In this document: one piece after another, positions 8,874-17,379 of the stretch | Layout: every line of letters starts with the position of its first letter | Numbering within the stretch: the stretch's first letter is position 1 | From: Thermoactinospora rubra | Lineage (GTDB): Bacteria; Actinomycetota; Actinomycetes; Streptosporangiales; Streptosporangiaceae | NCBI RefSeq assembly: GCF_002093975.1 | Contig: NZ_MSZZ01000067.1 | Span: forward strand, 1 to 45,613 | Length of the DNA stretch: 45,613 nt | Direction: 5' to 3' | Notes under the pieces: model-generated | The model's input: only the letters and a program-made list of their open reading frames with translations | Databases searched by the model: none | Told to the model about the DNA's origin: nothing | Position numbers and translations under genes: made by a program

Positions 8874-10167
8874 GCCGCCGTCCTCTCTGCCTCGGCGGGC
8901 TGGCGCCGCTCGCGGTACTTCAGCCACACGTAGACGGGGATGCCGGCGATCAGCAGCAGCGACCCCTTGTAGACGACCTCGTAGCCGGACCCGGCGATCG
9001 TCCACAGCGAGTAGGCGAAGGCGAGCACCGCGATCGTGCCGTCGACGGCCAGGCGCCGTCCGGCGAACCGGTCCCGGTCGGTCAGCGCGAGCATGAGCTG
9101 CGCCATTGCCGAGTAGGCGTAGGGGATGAGCGTGGTGAGCGTGGCCAGCAGGATCACGAAGTTGAACTGCTCGACCAGGCCGGCGTTGTAGTTCAGCAGC
9201 ATCAGCCCGGTGATCAGGACGCTGGAGACCACCAGGCCCACAGCCGGCGTGCCCCAGCGGGTGACCTTGGTGAAGACCCGAGGGAACAGGCCGTCGCGGG
9301 CCGCGGCCAGCGGCACCTGTCCCTGGAGCAGGATCCAGCCGTTGAGCGCGCCGAAGGCGCTGACGATCGCCCCGATCGCGACCGCGGTGCCCGCCCAGCC
9401 GCCGAACATGGCCGCGCGGCGTCCGCGAACGGCGCCGTGGAGTTCACCAACGTCTCGCGCGGCACGGCGGCGAACACCGCGACGGTGCCCAGGATGTAGA
9501 CGGCGGCGGTGACGATCGTGCCGATGACCGTGGCGCGTGGGATGGTGCGTTCCGGGTCGCGCACGTCCTCGGCGGGAACGGTGGCCGACTCGATGCCGAT
9601 GAACGCCCACAGCGTCAGCGAAGCGGCGGCGGTCACCGCCCCGAAGGCGCTCTGGTCGCTGGGGTTGAAGGGGGTGAAATCGCCCGCGTCGATGAAGAAC
9701 GGCGCGGCGATGGCCAGCGCGACCAGCGGCAGCAGCTTGGCGATGGTGGTGACGAGCTGGACGAGGCCGCCCTGCCGTACCCCTCGGATGTTGACGGCGG
9801 TCAGCGCCCAGATGGCGGCCAGCGCCACGGCGGCGGCGAGCACCGCGGTGTCGCCCAGCGCGGGCCAGAAGTAGCCGAGGTAGCTGACGAACGCCACCGC
9901 GATGGCGGCGTTGCCCGCCCACACGGCGATCCAGTAGCCCCAGGCGGTCTGGAAGCCGACGAAGTCGCCGAAGGCGCGGCGGGCGTAGGCGTACGGCCCG
10001 CCCGTCTTGGGGTAGGCGCGGCCGAGCCGGGCGAACACGAGCGCGAGCAGCAGCGCGCCGGTGGCGGTGAGGATCCAGGCCAGCAGGCTCGCGGAGCCGA
10101 AGGCGGCCAGGGAGGTGAGCTGTCGGCGCACAGCCCCGGCGCCGCATACCGCTGTCCAGAGGTCCAA
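8870..10167 (-). pseudogene. arcD-like: APC-family amino-acid permease (arginine/ornithine type), truncated and frameshifted
   Basis: Translation shows a multi-spanning APC transporter: FARLGRAYPKTGGPYAYARR, then AWGYWIAVWAGNAAIA, TLWAFIGIESATVPAEDV and a C-terminal ALNGWILLQGQVPLAA half. The frame is broken near 9415, where ADAAR and MFGGWAG are joined with one base missing. The 5' end also lacks the conserved first helix (GxGIF-type), and the ATG at 10167 leads into unrelated residues. Position at the head of arcABC makes an arginine:ornithine exchanger the natural assignment. If the lesions are real, the operon would need another transporter. Confidence 0.8.
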
Positions 10168-10194
10168 GGTCCTCGCGTCTTCGGGCCCTTGGGC

Positions 10195-10231
10195 AGATCA
10201 CCCGGGGCACCGGCGAGTGCCAGGGTGATCT
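10195..10231 (+). promoter_or_regulatory. hairpin sequestering the sigma-factor ribosome binding site
   Basis: AGATCACCC (10195-10203) pairs with GGGTGATCT (10223-10231), and an inner GCAC/GTGC stem extends the helix. The 3' arm contains the AGGGTG ribosome site, and the ATG begins at 10233. The hairpin would block translation unless melted or remodelled. A DNA operator is the alternative reading. Confidence 0.6.
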
Positions 10232-10232
10232 C

Positions 10233-10985
10233 ATGAACACACCGTTGCTGACCGCCGCCCAGGAGGTCGAGCTCGCCAAACGCATCGAAGCCGGGCTGTA
10301 TGCCCGCCATCTGCTGGACCAGGGCGCCACTGACCCCGACCTGGAGCCCGATCTGCAGGCCGTCGCCGCCGACGGCCTGGCCGCCAAAGACCACATGGTC
10401 ATGGCGAACCTCCGCCTGGTGGTCTCCATCGCAAGGCGGTATGCCGGGCGCGGGTCACCGCTCGCCGACGTCATCCAGGACGGCAACGTGGGACTGGTGG
10501 AGGCGGTCGAGCGGTTCGACCACTGGCGGGGCAACCGGTTCTCCACCTGCGCCACCTGATGGATACGCAAGGCCATCCAGACCGGGCTGGAACGCGTGGG
10601 GACCATCCGGGTGCCGCGCCACCCGGCTCCCGTGGTCTGGCTGGAGAACGTCAAGGCGGGCTGCGTCAGCCTTGATGTGCCCGTGGGCGAGCACCCGCAG
10701 ACCACCACGCTGGGCGAGCTGCTGGAGGACACCGAGGCCCCCACCGTCGAGCAGATCGTGGAGCGCCGCGCCCTGGGCGCGGCACTAGCCCCGATCCTCG
10801 ACCGGCTCGCCCCCCGCCAGGCGTTGATCATGCGGCTCCGGTACGGCCTGGACGGCCGCGGGCAGCGCACCCACAGCCAGATCGCCGACCGTGTGGGGCT
10901 GACCCGGCAATGGGTGCGCTCGCTGGAGCGCGACTCGCTCGCGCGGCTGCGCGAGGACCCCGACCTCGGCCTGCTCGCCGGCTGA
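10233..10985 (+). pseudogene. RNA polymerase sigma-70 factor with one in-frame TGA
   Basis: The reading frame encodes a 250-residue sigma factor. Region 1.2 is TAAQEVELAKRIEAG, region 2 is ANLRLVVSIARRYAGRG to RFDHWRGNRFSTCAT, and region 4 is LDRLAPRQALIMRLRYGL with the helix-turn-helix RVGLTRQWVRSLER. Region 3 is short. At 10557-10559 a TGA replaces the first Trp of the WWIRKAI motif in region 2.4, and the same frame then continues to 10985. Without suppression only 108 residues are made, lacking promoter recognition. It diverges from the arc operon, and the 3' half shows no further lesion, so the stop is recent or a sequencing error. Confidence 0.85.
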
Positions 10986-11024
10986 GATCGGGGTCCGATC
11001 GGGGGTCCATCGCCCCGCCCTTCC

Positions 11025-11039
11025 GGGACTTTCGGCACT
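11025..11039 (+). promoter_or_regulatory. DosR/DevR-like box upstream of the SHOCT gene
   Basis: GGGACTTTCGGCACT, identical to the box at 5917-5931, lies 52 bp before the ATG of the next gene. Confidence 0.6.
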
Positions 11040-11090
11040 TCACCGCCCGTACGCGGGCGCGAAGGCTGGTGCCGAGAGAAGGAGACGGCC

Positions 11091-11366
11091 ATGAACGGAC
11101 CGTGGGATGACTGGAACCACATGGGCGGCGCCGGATGGTTGTGGGGCGGCCTGACGATGGTGATCGTGCTGGCGGTGATCGCCCTGGTGATCTGGGCGGC
11201 CATCCGCGCGGGCATCGGCGCGGGCATCGGCGCGGGCATCGGCGGCCCGTCCAGGACGGGGGAGATCGACCGGGCGCGGGCGATGCTCGCCGAAAGGTAC
11301 GCCCGCGGGGAGATCTCGACCGAGGAGTACGAGGACAGACTGAGCCACCTCGGCCGCGCCGGCTGA
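11091..11366 (+). CDS. SHOCT-domain small membrane protein
   Basis: A 91-aa protein with one strong transmembrane helix (residues 18-40), a Gly-rich linker with three GIGA-type repeats, and a C-terminal SHOCT domain (EIDRARAMLAERYARGEI then STEEYEDRL). SHOCT is a short oligomerisation module common in actinobacterial membrane and stress proteins. AAGGAG lies 8 nt before the ATG. A DosR-like box upstream places it in the putative hypoxia regulon. The linker repeat is encoded by a 12-nt tandem repeat near 11211-11240. The biochemical role is unknown. Confidence 0.8.
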   Translation: MNGPWDDWNHMGGAGWLWGGLTMVIVLAVIALVIWAAIRAGIGAGIGAGIGGPSRTGEIDRARAMLAERYARGEISTEEYEDRLSHLGRAG

Positions 11367-11408
11367 CGCCGGCCGGCTCGGTACGGGGGCCGATCGGCGC
11401 GCCACGTG

Positions 11409-11424
11409 AGGACTTTCGGCTCCT
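11409..11424 (+). promoter_or_regulatory. DosR/DevR-like box upstream of the DUF4389 gene
   Basis: AGGACTTTCGGCTCCT lies 35 bp before the ATG at 11459. It shares the GGACTTTCGGC core with the boxes at 5917 and 11025. Confidence 0.55.
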
Positions 11425-11458
11425 GCCCGGCCGCCCGGCCGATGGTGCCCTGGACCAT

Positions 11459-12820
11459 ATGGACACCTATCCCGTACGCGTCGAGGCTCGCCTGGACGAG
11501 CCGCTGAACCGTGGCCTGTGGCTGGTCAAGTGGCTGCTGGCCACCCCCCATTACGTCGTGCTGACGTTCCTCTGGATCGCCTTCTGCGTGCTGACCGTGG
11601 TCGCCTTCTTCGCCATCCTGTTCACCGGCGTCTATCCGAGGGCGCTGTTCGACTTCAACGTGGGCGTGCTGCGATGGACGTGGCGGGTGGCCTTCTACAC
11701 CTACGGCGCCCTGGGCACCGATCGCTACCCGCCCTTCACCCTGGGATCCGCGCCCGACTACCCCGCCACGCTCGACGTCGACTACCCCGAGCGGCTGTCG
11801 CGCGGGCTGGTGCTGGTCAAGTGGTGGCTGCTGGCCCTCCCCCACTACCTGGTCGTCGCCGTCTTCACCAGCGGCGGCGCCCTGTCGTGGCGGGACAGCG
11901 CCGGCGTGCTGTACACGCTCGACTGGGGCGGGCTGATCGGCCTGCTGGTGCTGATCGCCGCCGTCGCCCTGCTGTTCACCGGCCGCTACCCGCGGGGCCT
12001 GTTCGACCTCGTCGTCGGGCTGAACCGGTGGGCGCTGCGCGTGGCCGCCTACGCCACGCTCATGACCGACGCCTACCCGCCCTTCCGCCTCGACCTGCGC
12101 GAGACGCCGCCCACGCCGGCGGCCCCTCCGCCGCGGCCCGCCGTACGGTATGGCGCCGGGTCGATCGTGGCGATCGTGACGGGAACGGTGCTGGCCTTCG
12201 CCGCGATCGGCGGGGTGGCCACCGGCGTCGCGGCCGTGGCGGCCGACCGGGCACGCGACGCCAAGGGGTTCGTCGGCACCGACGGCTTCCTGGTCAGCAC
12301 GCCGACGCACGCGCTGGCCGCCGAGGACGTCGACGTCGCCGAGGGGGCCTGGTTCCTGCGCCGCCTGGTCGGCCAGGTCCGCATCGACGCCGAGGCGATC
12401 GACGACCCGCTGTTCGTCGGCATCGCCCCGCAGGAGGACGCCGCCGCCTACCTGGCCCGGACGAGCCACGAGGCGCTGCGCCCGGAGGGCGCCGACCGGA
12501 CCGACCGGCAGCCCGGCGGGGCCCCAGCGCAGCCGCCGACCGCCGAACCGTTCTGGGTGGCCCAGGTCTCCGGCCCGGGATCGCAGAGTCTCGTGTGGGA
12601 TGTCCAGCCGGGCGACTGGGCACTCGTCGTCATGAACGCCGACGGCTCCCCCGGCGTGTCGGCCGAGCTCCGCGTCGCCGGCACGCTGCCCTGGCTGTCC
12701 CGCCTGGCGGCGGCGTCCTTCGTCCTGGCCGGCGTGCTGCTGCTGGCGGGCGCGGCTCTGATCGTGCTGGGCGTACGGCTCGGCACCCGTCATGACGTCC
12801 CCGTGGAGGTGTCACGATGA
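11459..12820 (+). CDS. membrane protein with two DUF4389 domains
   Basis: A 453-aa membrane protein. Residues 1-95 and 105-215 form two DUF4389 repeats, each with NRGLWLVKWLLATPHY-type and FTGxYPRxLFDxxVGxxRW motifs around paired transmembrane helices. A Pro-rich linker, another helix (about residue 240), an extracytoplasmic region of roughly 150 residues and a final C-terminal helix follow. DUF4389 proteins have no established function and often accompany stress genes. ATG 11459 fits the start of the first domain, although its ribosome site is weak; longer upstream frames overlap the SHOCT gene. The stop overlaps the next start (ATGA), implying co-translation with the universal stress protein. 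Confidence 0.82.
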   Translation: MDTYPVRVEARLDEPLNRGLWLVKWLLATPHYVVLTFLWIAFCVLTVVAFFAILFTGVYPRALFDFNVGVLRWTWRVAFYTYGALGTDRYPPFTLGSAPDYPATLDVDYPERLSRGLVLVKWWLLALPHYLVVAVFTSGGALSWRDSAGVLYTLDWGGLIGLLVLIAAVALLFTGRYPRGLFDLVVGLNRWALRVAAYATLMTDAYPPFRLDLRETPPTPAAPPPRPAVRYGAGSIVAIVTGTVLAFAAIGGVATGVAAVAADRARDAKGFVGTDGFLVSTPTHALAAEDVDVAEGAWFLRRLVGQVRIDAEAIDDPLFVGIAPQEDAAAYLARTSHEALRPEGADRTDRQPGGAPAQPPTAEPFWVAQVSGPGSQSLVWDVQPGDWALVVMNADGSPGVSAELRVAGTLPWLSRLAAASFVLAGVLLLAGAALIVLGVRLGTRHDVPVEVSR

Positions 12821-13650
12821 TCATCGTCGGTGTCGACGGCTCCGCCGCGTCGATGCGGGCCGTCGAGTGGGCGGCCCGGGAGGCGGCGCTGCGCGGGCAG
12901 CCCCTGAAGATCCTGCACGCCGCGCTCCGCTGGGAGCACCACCTTCCGCTGGTGCCGCAACCGCCCCGGTGGGACGCGGAGCTGGCGGTCGCCGCCCAGC
13001 GGATGCTGGACCACGCGGCATCCCGCGCGCGCGAGTTCTGTTCCGACGTGGCAGCCGAGATCGCCGACGGCGGGGCGGCCGACGTCCTGCTGGCCGCCTC
13101 CAGGGACGCCGCGATGGTCGCGGTCGGCAGCAGGGGCCGGGGCGGCTTCGCGGAGCTCCTGCTCGGCTCGGTGGGACGCCGGCTCGTCGATCGGGCCTCC
13201 TGCCCCGTGGCGATCGTCCGCAACCAGCACGCGCCCACGGGTGAGGTCGCCGTCGGCGTGACCGGGTCGGCGGACGAGGACGCCGTGCTGACCTTCGCCT
13301 TCGAGGAGGCCCAGCTGAGGGGCTCGACGTTGCGTGCCGTGCATGCCTGGACGCATCCGGCGACCCGGGCGCCCGGCGACATGCAGCCCCTGGTCTACGA
13401 CGTCGAGGGCATCGGCCAGGAGGAGACCCGCCTGCTCGCCGAACGGCTGGCGGGCCGGCGGGAGAAGTACCCGGATGTCGGCCTCGTCGAGGACGTCGTG
13501 CATGAGCATCCGGGCCGGGCGCTCATCCGCGCCTCGGCCCAGGCCGACCTGGTCGTGGCCGGCACGCGCCGGGGACTGCTCGGCCCCGGGACCGTCACCC
13601 ATGCCGTGACGCACCACGCCGTCGCGCCGGTGGTCGCCGTGCCGTACTGA
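12817..13650 (+). CDS. universal stress protein with tandem USP domains
   Basis: A 277-aa cytoplasmic protein of two UspA domains. The first (1-135) has the ATP-binding pattern VGSRGRGG and LLLGSVGRRLVDRASCPVAIV, the GxxG(9)G(S/T) motif. The second (145-277) ends AGTRRGLLGPGTVTHAV, with a weaker loop that may not bind ATP. Mycobacterial relatives such as Rv2623 bind ATP, slow growth and belong to the DosR regulon; the same role is inferred here. It shares an ATGA overlap with the DUF4389 gene and is probably transcribed from the same upstream box. Confidence 0.92.
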   Translation: MIIVGVDGSAASMRAVEWAAREAALRGQPLKILHAALRWEHHLPLVPQPPRWDAELAVAAQRMLDHAASRAREFCSDVAAEIADGGAADVLLAASRDAAMVAVGSRGRGGFAELLLGSVGRRLVDRASCPVAIVRNQHAPTGEVAVGVTGSADEDAVLTFAFEEAQLRGSTLRAVHAWTHPATRAPGDMQPLVYDVEGIGQEETRLLAERLAGRREKYPDVGLVEDVVHEHPGRALIRASAQADLVVAGTRRGLLGPGTVTHAVTHHAVAPVVAVPY

Positions 13651-13756
13651 CCTGTCACTGACCTGTCGCCTGGAGACGCAACTCGCATGGACGCACAACG
13701 GTGTCGCCGGCACCCCTTGCCTCTCGGCTCTTGGCGCATCTGACGGAGGCCCCTCC

Positions 13757-13780
13757 GGGGAGGGACCTCCTGAACCTCGC
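13757..13780 (-). terminator. possible weak terminator between convergent genes
   Basis: An imperfect hairpin (AGGCCCCTCC with AGGGACCT) sits between the universal stress gene and the minus-strand membrane gene. No U-tract follows on either strand. The rest of the 145-bp gap shows no gene. Confidence 0.3.
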
Positions 13781-13794
13781 CACACCCGGTCGCC

Positions 13795-14210
13795 TCACCT
13801 GATCACCTCGTGCAGGTCGCGCTCGGGCCGCCTGCCGGCCCGCTCCTCGACCGGGGTGACCGCATGCCGTACCGTCGCGGCCAGCCAGAGGAGGATCACG
13901 GTCACGACCAGCACGGTCAGGGCGATCTCAAGCCCTGTGACCAGCGCGACACCGCAGCCCCCAGCGCGACGACCCCCAGCGTGCCGGTCAGGACCACGTA
14001 GACGTGCCTCTCCGTCGAGCGGGGCTCGGTCAAAGCGTCGCCCCTGCTCATGGCACATCCGCCGACGATCCCAAGGAGCAGGACGGCGCCGGCCGTGCCG
14101 CGCACGCTTCCGAGCAGCGGCAGCTGGGCGCCCTGGAGGAATGCGACGTAGAGCGCGACGATGGTGCCCGTGACCGCCGCCGCCACGGCGTCCTTCCATG
14201 TCAGTCTCAT
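13795..14210 (-). pseudogene. small four-helix membrane protein, frameshifted
   Basis: From ATG 14210 (preceded by AAAGGAGGTGG) the translation begins MRLTWKDAVAAAVTGTIV. It contains three hydrophobic helices, ending ERHVYVVLTGTLGVVALGAA. A fourth helix, ALVTGLEIALTVLVVTVILL, and a basic tail ending DLHEVIR lie in another frame; the switch is near 13955-13965. Rejoined length is about 137 aa. Proteins starting with this xLTWKDAV pattern occur as unknown membrane proteins in actinobacterial stress clusters (from memory). Two DosR-like boxes lie upstream. Without the fourth helix the protein may still insert, so loss of function is uncertain. Confidence 0.65.
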
Positions 14211-14263
14211 CGTCTCCACCTCCTTTCTCCCTTCGAGCGTCTCTCGCCGGGCTCCTCCCGGGC

Positions 14264-14300
14264 AGGGCCGAAGGACCGCCGGCGGGAGCAGAAGGTCCCC
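14264..14300 (-). promoter_or_regulatory. tandem DosR/DevR-like boxes upstream of the small membrane gene
   Basis: On the minus strand GGGGACCTTCTGCTCC is followed about 10 nt later by GGTCCTTCGGCCCT (14277-14264), some 55 bp before the ATG at 14210. The pair matches the GGGACNTTCGGNCC pattern of the other boxes. Confidence 0.5.
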
Positions 14301-14368
14301 GGTCTCGATGACCTCCACCTCGCCTGCGAACCAGGTCCTCTGAGACGCCGAACCGCGCTGACGGCGCG

Positions 14369-14382
14369 AGGACCAACGACCC
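14369..14382 (+). promoter_or_regulatory. weak DosR/DevR-like box upstream of the L,D-transpeptidase gene
   Basis: AGGACCAACGACCC, 71 bp before the ATG at 14453, keeps the GGAC and GACC ends of the DosR-like pattern but has a diverged centre. Confidence 0.35.
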
Positions 14383-14452
14383 GCGACTGGAGGAGGGACG
14401 GCCCTGCCGCCCGGGATCGCCAGGCGAGACCGTGGAGCCGGAGGCGAGAACC

Positions 14453-15163
14453 ATGAACCTGGCACTGGCGAGCGCATGGATCATCGGCCTGTCACCCTGC
14501 ATCCCGGCGACGCCGGTCGCGGAGAGCCCGCTCGCCGCACCGGCCACCGTGGACGCCGGCCAGGCTCGGGCGACCTTACGGCAGGGCGACAGCGGCGCGG
14601 ATGTGCTGGCGCTCCAGCGGCGGCTGGCCACGCTGGGCTACTGGACGGGCCCGGCGGACGGGCGCTTCGGGCCGCTCACCAAGCAGGCGGTGTACGCGGT
14701 GCAGAAGGCCGCCGGGCTGGCCCACGACGGGATCGCCGGCCCCAGGACGTGGAGCGCCATCGACCGCGGCGTCCGGCCCCCGGCGTACACCACCGCGGGC
14801 AAGCGGCTGGAGGTGGACCTCCGCAGGCAGCTCCTGATCCTGGCCGAGGACGGGAAAGTGCGGACGGTGTTCAACACCTCCACCGGCAACGGGGCCACCT
14901 ACAGCGTCGGCGGGGTGGTCAAGCGAGCGGTCACCCCACGCGGGACCTACAAGGTCTACCGGCAGGTCGACGGCTGGGACAAAGGGCCGCTCGGCTCGCT
15001 GTACCGGCCCCGGTACTTCAACGGCGGCATCGCCGTCCACGGCTACGGCTCCGTGCCGCCCTATCCGGCCTCCCACGGCTGCGTGCGGGTGAGCATCGCC
15101 GCGATGGACTGGATCTGGGCGAGTTCGTGGCTCAAGGTGGGCCACGTCGTCGTGGTGCACTGA
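14453..15163 (+). CDS. secreted L,D-transpeptidase with peptidoglycan-binding domain
   Basis: L,D-transpeptidases form 3-3 cross-links in peptidoglycan, favoured in non-growing actinobacteria. The 236-aa protein has a signal peptide (about residues 1-25), a PG_binding_1 domain (about 42-105; LRQGDSGADVLALQRRL) and a YkuD domain ending in the catalytic motif HGYG...SHGCVRVS, with the nucleophile Cys in HGCVR. ATG 14453, with CGGAGG upstream, is preferred over GTG 14432 because it starts directly at the signal peptide. The gene converges on the GH65 gene with a 5-bp gap and no visible terminator. A weak DosR-like box upstream suggests induction with the island. Confidence 0.92.
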   Translation: MNLALASAWIIGLSPCIPATPVAESPLAAPATVDAGQARATLRQGDSGADVLALQRRLATLGYWTGPADGRFGPLTKQAVYAVQKAAGLAHDGIAGPRTWSAIDRGVRPPAYTTAGKRLEVDLRRQLLILAEDGKVRTVFNTSTGNGATYSVGGVVKRAVTPRGTYKVYRQVDGWDKGPLGSLYRPRYFNGGIAVHGYGSVPPYPASHGCVRVSIAAMDWIWASSWLKVGHVVVVH

Positions 15164-15168
15164 CGCGT

Positions 15169-17379
15169 TCAGGCCAGGGGGCGGCACGTGGCGTGCCCGT
15201 CCTTCGCCGTGACGGCCAGCCAGGTCCCGCGGTGCAGGATCGGCAGCCGGATCCGGCCCAGCCGGTCCGGCACCAGGGGGTTGAGGCGGATGCCGTCCCG
15301 CTCCGGCTCGATCCCGGCATAGCAGCGCTGCAGCAGGTCCAGCGTGCCGCCCATGGCGCCCAGGTGGATGCCCTCGGCCGTGGTGCCGTCCTGGACGTCC
15401 TTGATGTCGCCGGCGAGCGCCTCGACGAAGAAGCGCCAGGATGCGGCCCGGTCCGATCGGGACAGCACCCAGGAGTGGACGACCGCGCTCAGCGTGGACC
15501 CGTGGCTGGTGCGCTCCAGGTAGTAGTGGACGGTGCGCGGGATCAGGCCGGGTTCGGCCGGGTAACCGAGCCGGCGCAGGATGGCCAGCAGTTCCTCGGC
15601 GGTCAGCAGGTAGAACAGCATGAGCACGTCGGCCTGCTTGGACGCGCGGTAGTGGTTGACGTCGTCGCCGTCGGCCTCCATCGCCCGGTCCAGGCGGCGC
15701 ACGCCCCGGTACCGCTCCCAGTCCAGTTCGGGCAGCTCGGCGTAGCCGGTGAACTGGCTGATGACGCCGTCGTGGAAGTCGACGCGCATGCGGCGGGTGA
15801 TGTCCTCCCAGCGGGTCAGCTCCTCGGCGGACACCCCGAGATCGGGCGTCATCTCGGCGACCTCGCGGGCGCGCATGAGCAGCCACACGGTCATGACGTT
15901 GGTGTAGGCGTTGTTGTCCAGGCCGGGAGCGCCCGTGTGGTACTCGTCGGGGCCCATCACGCCGTGGATCTCGTAGCGGCCCGAGTCCGGCTCCAGCCGG
16001 GCCAGGGAGGCGAAGCAGCGGGCGATCTCGATCAGCAGCTCGGCGGCGAAGCCGGGCAGCTCGCCGGTCGCCAGGTAGTGGTGCCAGACGTTGTAGGCGA
16101 TGGCCAGGCCGACGTGGCGTTGCAGGTGGGAGTGGTCGGGCAGCCAGCGCCCCGAAGCGGGGTTGAGGTGGAAGGTCTGGGTCTGTTCCCGCCCGTCGCT
16201 GGCGCTCTGCCAGGGGAACAGCGCGCCCTCCAGCCCGGCGGCGCGGGCCGCGGCCCTGGCTTCGGGCAGCCTTCGCCAGCGATAGCGCAGCAGGCCGAGA
16301 GCCACCTCGGGGAGGCGCAGGTCGAGCCACGGCAGGACGAAGACCTCGTCCCAGAAGACGTGCCCACGGTAGGCCTCGCCGTGCAGGCCCCGCGCCGGCA
16401 CGCCGACGTCGAGGTCGGCGGTGTGCGGGGACAGCGTCTGCAGCAGGTGGAAGATGTGCAGGTGGACGATCTGGGCGAGCTCCGGGTCGTCCAGCTCGAT
16501 GCCGGTCCGCTCCCACAGCCGCTTCCATGCCGCTCGATGTGCCTCCAGCAGCGTTCCGAAGCCGGGTGCCAGCCGTACGGCTCGCCAGGCGGCGGTGAGG
16601 GGGTCGTGGACGGCGTGGTGGCGAGAGGTGATCAGGGCCGCCACCTTGGCCGTCGTCACCGGCACGCCCTGGGCGATATCGATGGTGCGCTCGTCGGCGA
16701 TCCACGCCGGTTCCTGTGACACCCGGCGTCCGCGCGGGCCGCCGTCGAGCCGCGCCGCCAGCGCCACCGTGATCCCCGAAGCGCGGGTGCGGGCGGTGAG
16801 CCAGACGAGGTCGTCCTCCTCGCCGGACTCCTGGCCGGTCAGGTGGTCGCCGCGCAGCTCGCGGTAGCGGGCGACGCCGCTGTTGGTCACCGTGCCGTCC
16901 AGGGCCGAGCGCACGCGAAGCGGCCCCGACCAGTTCTCCGCGGTGACGGTGGTCGCCAGCGCGGCCAGGCGCGGGTCGGCCATGGACACCAGGCGGCGCT
17001 GCCGCAAGGAGGTGATCCTGCCCTCGCGGTCGCGCCAGCGGACCAGCCGGTGCAGCACGCCCTCGCGCATGTCGAGCTCCTGCCGGTAGTCCAGCAGCTC
17101 CTCCCGCTCGGGGGCGAACCAGTCCGACCCCGGTGTGGCGCAGGTGAAGGGCAGCCAGTCGGGCAGGTTGACCATGTCCTCGTTGGTCACCGTACGGCCG
17201 GCGACCACCGAGTCCAGCCGGTCGTAGCAGCCCGCGGCGTAGGTGCCGGGCGTGCGCAGGGCACCCTCGGGGGTGGCGCCGCGCGTGGCGAACACCCCGT
17301 TGCCCAGCGTGCACAGCGCCTCGCGCAGCCCCTCGGAGGCGGGGTCGTAGCCCTCGTACAGCAGCGTCCAGGGGTTCAT
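15169..17379 (-). CDS. GH65 disaccharide phosphorylase (trehalose/kojibiose type)
   Basis: GH65 phosphorylases cleave alpha-glucosyl disaccharides with phosphate, giving beta-glucose 1-phosphate and glucose. The 736-aa protein has the N-terminal sandwich domain, an (alpha/alpha)6 catalytic barrel with WDEVFVLPW and the general-acid Glu in GVMGPDEYH (about residue 475), and a C-terminal domain ending at residue 736, slightly short of the usual 770-790. The substrate (trehalose, maltose, kojibiose or nigerose) cannot be decided from sequence alone; trehalose is plausible in an actinobacterial stress island. ATG 17379 overlaps the stop of the beta-phosphoglucomutase gene (ATGA), so the pathway partner is co-translated. 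Confidence 0.9.
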   Translation of the reverse strand: MNPWTLLYEGYDPASEGLREALCTLGNGVFATRGATPEGALRTPGTYAAGCYDRLDSVVAGRTVTNEDMVNLPDWLPFTCATPGSDWFAPEREELLDYRQELDMREGVLHRLVRWRDREGRITSLRQRRLVSMADPRLAALATTVTAENWSGPLRVRSALDGTVTNSGVARYRELRGDHLTGQESGEEDDLVWLTARTRASGITVALAARLDGGPRGRRVSQEPAWIADERTIDIAQGVPVTTAKVAALITSRHHAVHDPLTAAWRAVRLAPGFGTLLEAHRAAWKRLWERTGIELDDPELAQIVHLHIFHLLQTLSPHTADLDVGVPARGLHGEAYRGHVFWDEVFVLPWLDLRLPEVALGLLRYRWRRLPEARAAARAAGLEGALFPWQSASDGREQTQTFHLNPASGRWLPDHSHLQRHVGLAIAYNVWHHYLATGELPGFAAELLIEIARCFASLARLEPDSGRYEIHGVMGPDEYHTGAPGLDNNAYTNVMTVWLLMRAREVAEMTPDLGVSAEELTRWEDITRRMRVDFHDGVISQFTGYAELPELDWERYRGVRRLDRAMEADGDDVNHYRASKQADVLMLFYLLTAEELLAILRRLGYPAEPGLIPRTVHYYLERTSHGSTLSAVVHSWVLSRSDRAASWRFFVEALAGDIKDVQDGTTAEGIHLGAMGGTLDLLQRCYAGIEPERDGIRLNPLVPDRLGRIRLPILHRGTWLAVTAKDGHATCRPLA

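Noticed and set aside
10557..10559. Selenocysteine as the meaning of the sigma-factor TGA
   Set aside because: Homologues have Trp at this position, not Cys, and I see no selenocysteine-insertion-like hairpin just after the codon.
8870..12793. A 1307-codon open frame on the minus strand
   Set aside because: Only its last part is real (permease C-terminal half). The rest is antisense to SHOCT, DUF4389 and the sigma factor and is a by-product of high GC.
14476..16719. A 747-codon plus-strand frame across the transpeptidase and GH65 genes
   Set aside because: Its Arg/Gly/Gln-rich translation has no motif. The opposite strand encodes a full GH65 enzyme and the other frame the transpeptidase.
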